Positions 5,508 through 6,526 of a stretch of 6,526 nt of DNA are shown one piece after another; the stretch's first letter is position 1; each line of letters opens with the position of its first letter. The stretch is taken from the NCBI GenBank assembly GCA_035500455.1, contig DATJXG010000326.1:1-6526 (forward strand), in the 5' to 3' direction. Below the pieces are notes generated by a model. It worked only from the letters and a program-made list of their open reading frames with translations. It was not told where the DNA came from and did not search any database. Source of the DNA: DATJXG01 sp035500455 (GTDB lineage: Bacteria; Acidobacteriota; Terriglobia; Terriglobales; Acidobacteriaceae). Position numbers and translations under genes: made by a program.

Positions 5508-6526
5508 ATGCCTACCATTACCGAAGCCAAGCCCGAAACGGCAAGCCTGAGCAACGACGAAATCCTGCGCTACTCGCGCCATCTGATCATGCCCGAAGTC
5601 GGCATGGAGGGGCAGCAGAAGCTGAAAGCGGCGCGGGTGCTGTGTGTGGGCGCGGGCGGGTTGGGCTCGCCGCTGGCGCTGTATCTGGGCGCTGCGGGCG
5701 TGGGAACCATGGGCATTGTGGATTTTGACGTGGTGGATTACACCAACCTGCAGCGGCAGATCATCCACTCTACCGCCGACGTGGGCCGCAAGAAACTGGA
5801 TTCGGCGGCGGAGAAGCTGAAGGCGATCAATCCGTTCCTCAACATCCGCAAGTTCGACACGCGCCTCAGCAGCGAAAATGCCCTTGAACTGTTCAAGGAG
5901 TTCGACATCATCGCCGACGGCACCGACAACTTTCCCACGCGCTACCTGGTGAATGACGCCTGCGTGCTCACCGGCAAGCCGAATGTGTATGGCTCCATCT
6001 TCCGCTTCGAAGGGCAAGTCAGCGTGTTCGCTACCGAAGACGGGCCGTGCTACCGCTGCCTGTATCCGGAGCCGCCACCGCCCGGCCTGGTGCCTTCCTG
6101 CGCCGAAGGCGGCGTTCTGGGGATTCTGCCCGGCCTGGTCGGCGTGATGCAGGCTACTGAGGTCATCAAGCTGATTCTCGGAAAAGGCGAACCGCTCATC
6201 GGCCGGCTGCTGCTGGTGGACGCGCTGTTAATGAAATTCCGCGAACTCAGGCTGCGCAAGAACCCGGACTGCCCGGCGTGCGGCACGCATCCCACCATCA
6301 AGCAGCTGATTGATTACAATGAGTTCTGCGGAATTCGCGGCGAGGAGAAACCGGTGGAAGCCAACGTCCCTGAAATTCAGGTGGAAGAACTCAAGCGCAG
6401 GCTGGACGCCGGCGAAGACATCTTCGTGCTCGACGTGCGCGAGCCTCACGAATACCAGATCGCCAACCTGGGCGGATATCTCATTCCGCTGGGCGATCTG
6501 CCCAATCGGGTGAATGAACTCGATAC
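5508..6526 (+). CDS. moeB: MoeB/MoeZ-type sulfur-carrier adenylyltransferase with C-terminal rhodanese domain, 3'-truncated
   Basis: The first 339 codons are present and the frame is still open at the window end. Residues about 16-265 form the ThiF/MoeB E1-like domain: the SNDEILRYSRHLIMPEVG entry motif, the ATP-binding loop GAGGLGSP (48-55), VDFDVVDYTNLQRQ (71-84), and DGTDN (137-141, D140 being the Mg/ATP aspartate). Zinc-binding cysteine pairs are in CYRC (C181, C184) and CPAC (C255, C258). The conserved cysteine in PSCAEGG is C198. From about 288 a rhodanese domain begins (EIQVEELKRRLDAGEDIFVLDVREPHEY), but the window ends before its catalytic Cys loop. Such proteins adenylate the C-terminal Gly of a small sulfur carrier and then pass on sulfane sulfur. 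The CysO-like gene next door is the likely partner, as with mycobacterial MoeZ and CysO. Service to molybdopterin synthesis (MoeB role) or thiamine is also possible. Confidence 0.93.
   Translation, partial: MPTITEAKPETASLSNDEILRYSRHLIMPEVGMEGQQKLKAARVLCVGAGGLGSPLALYLGAAGVGTMGIVDFDVVDYTNLQRQIIHSTADVGRKKLDSAAEKLKAINPFLNIRKFDTRLSSENALELFKEFDIIADGTDNFPTRYLVNDACVLTGKPNVYGSIFRFEGQVSVFATEDGPCYRCLYPEPPPPGLVPSCAEGGVLGILPGLVGVMQATEVIKLILGKGEPLIGRLLLVDALLMKFRELRLRKNPDCPACGTHPTIKQLIDYNEFCGIRGEEKPVEANVPEIQVEELKRRLDAGEDIFVLDVREPHEYQIANLGGYLIPLGDLPNRVNELD

Noticed and set aside
1..6526. CRISPR array, tRNA, rRNA, insertion sequence or phage attachment site
   Set aside because: No regularly spaced long repeats, cloverleaf-like sequence, transposase motif or target duplication was seen in the gaps.

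Overview
The window reads as chromosomal DNA from a GC-rich, Gram-negative-type environmental bacterium. The best guess is Acidobacteriota (Koribacter/Terriglobales-like). That guess rests on the gene families, on dispersed intergenic repeats of the 'cctgagcgaagcgaaggaccc' and 'cgccgagg...' kinds, and on heptameric 'AATCANN' tracts. It comes from memory of such genomes, not from a search.

All genes lie on the plus strand, in two functional blocks. Block 1 (1-4909) is a secreted carbohydrate-degradation locus. It holds the 3' end of a right-handed parallel beta-helix protein, a GH42 beta-galactosidase with a signal peptide, and, 4 nt after the GH42 stop, an exported sialate-O-acetylesterase-type SGNH esterase. 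The esterase has an extra CBM11/CIA30-like domain inserted between its catalytic blocks. Together these suggest trimming and deacetylation of a galactose- or arabinose-decorated, acetylated (probably plant) polysaccharide outside the cytoplasm.

Block 2 (5085-6526) is sulfur-carrier metabolism. It holds a CysO-like MoaD/ThiS-fold protein whose C-terminal Gly-Gly is masked by three extra residues, followed by a MoeB/MoeZ-type E1-like adenylyltransferase with a C-terminal rhodanese domain that is cut by the window end. The pair is the core of CysO-type protein-thiocarboxylate cysteine biosynthesis. The expected partners, a CysM-type synthase and a JAMM/Mec protease, are not in the window.

The three intergenic gaps (about 140-175 nt each) all hold repeat structure. 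An imperfect 27-nt inverted repeat precedes the GH42 gene. A second GC-rich inverted repeat follows the esterase gene. Opposed arrays of 7-nt repeats separate cysO and moeB. Between those opposed arrays lies a 17-codon ORF, MKTFSPSRCCRPSCCCR, with five cysteine codons. A polycysteine ORF directly ahead of a cysteine-biosynthesis gene is the most interesting signal here: a candidate cysteine-responsive leader peptide. The local TTGTTG-rich composition is a serious alternative explanation. No RNA gene, insertion sequence, CRISPR array or attachment site was recognised.
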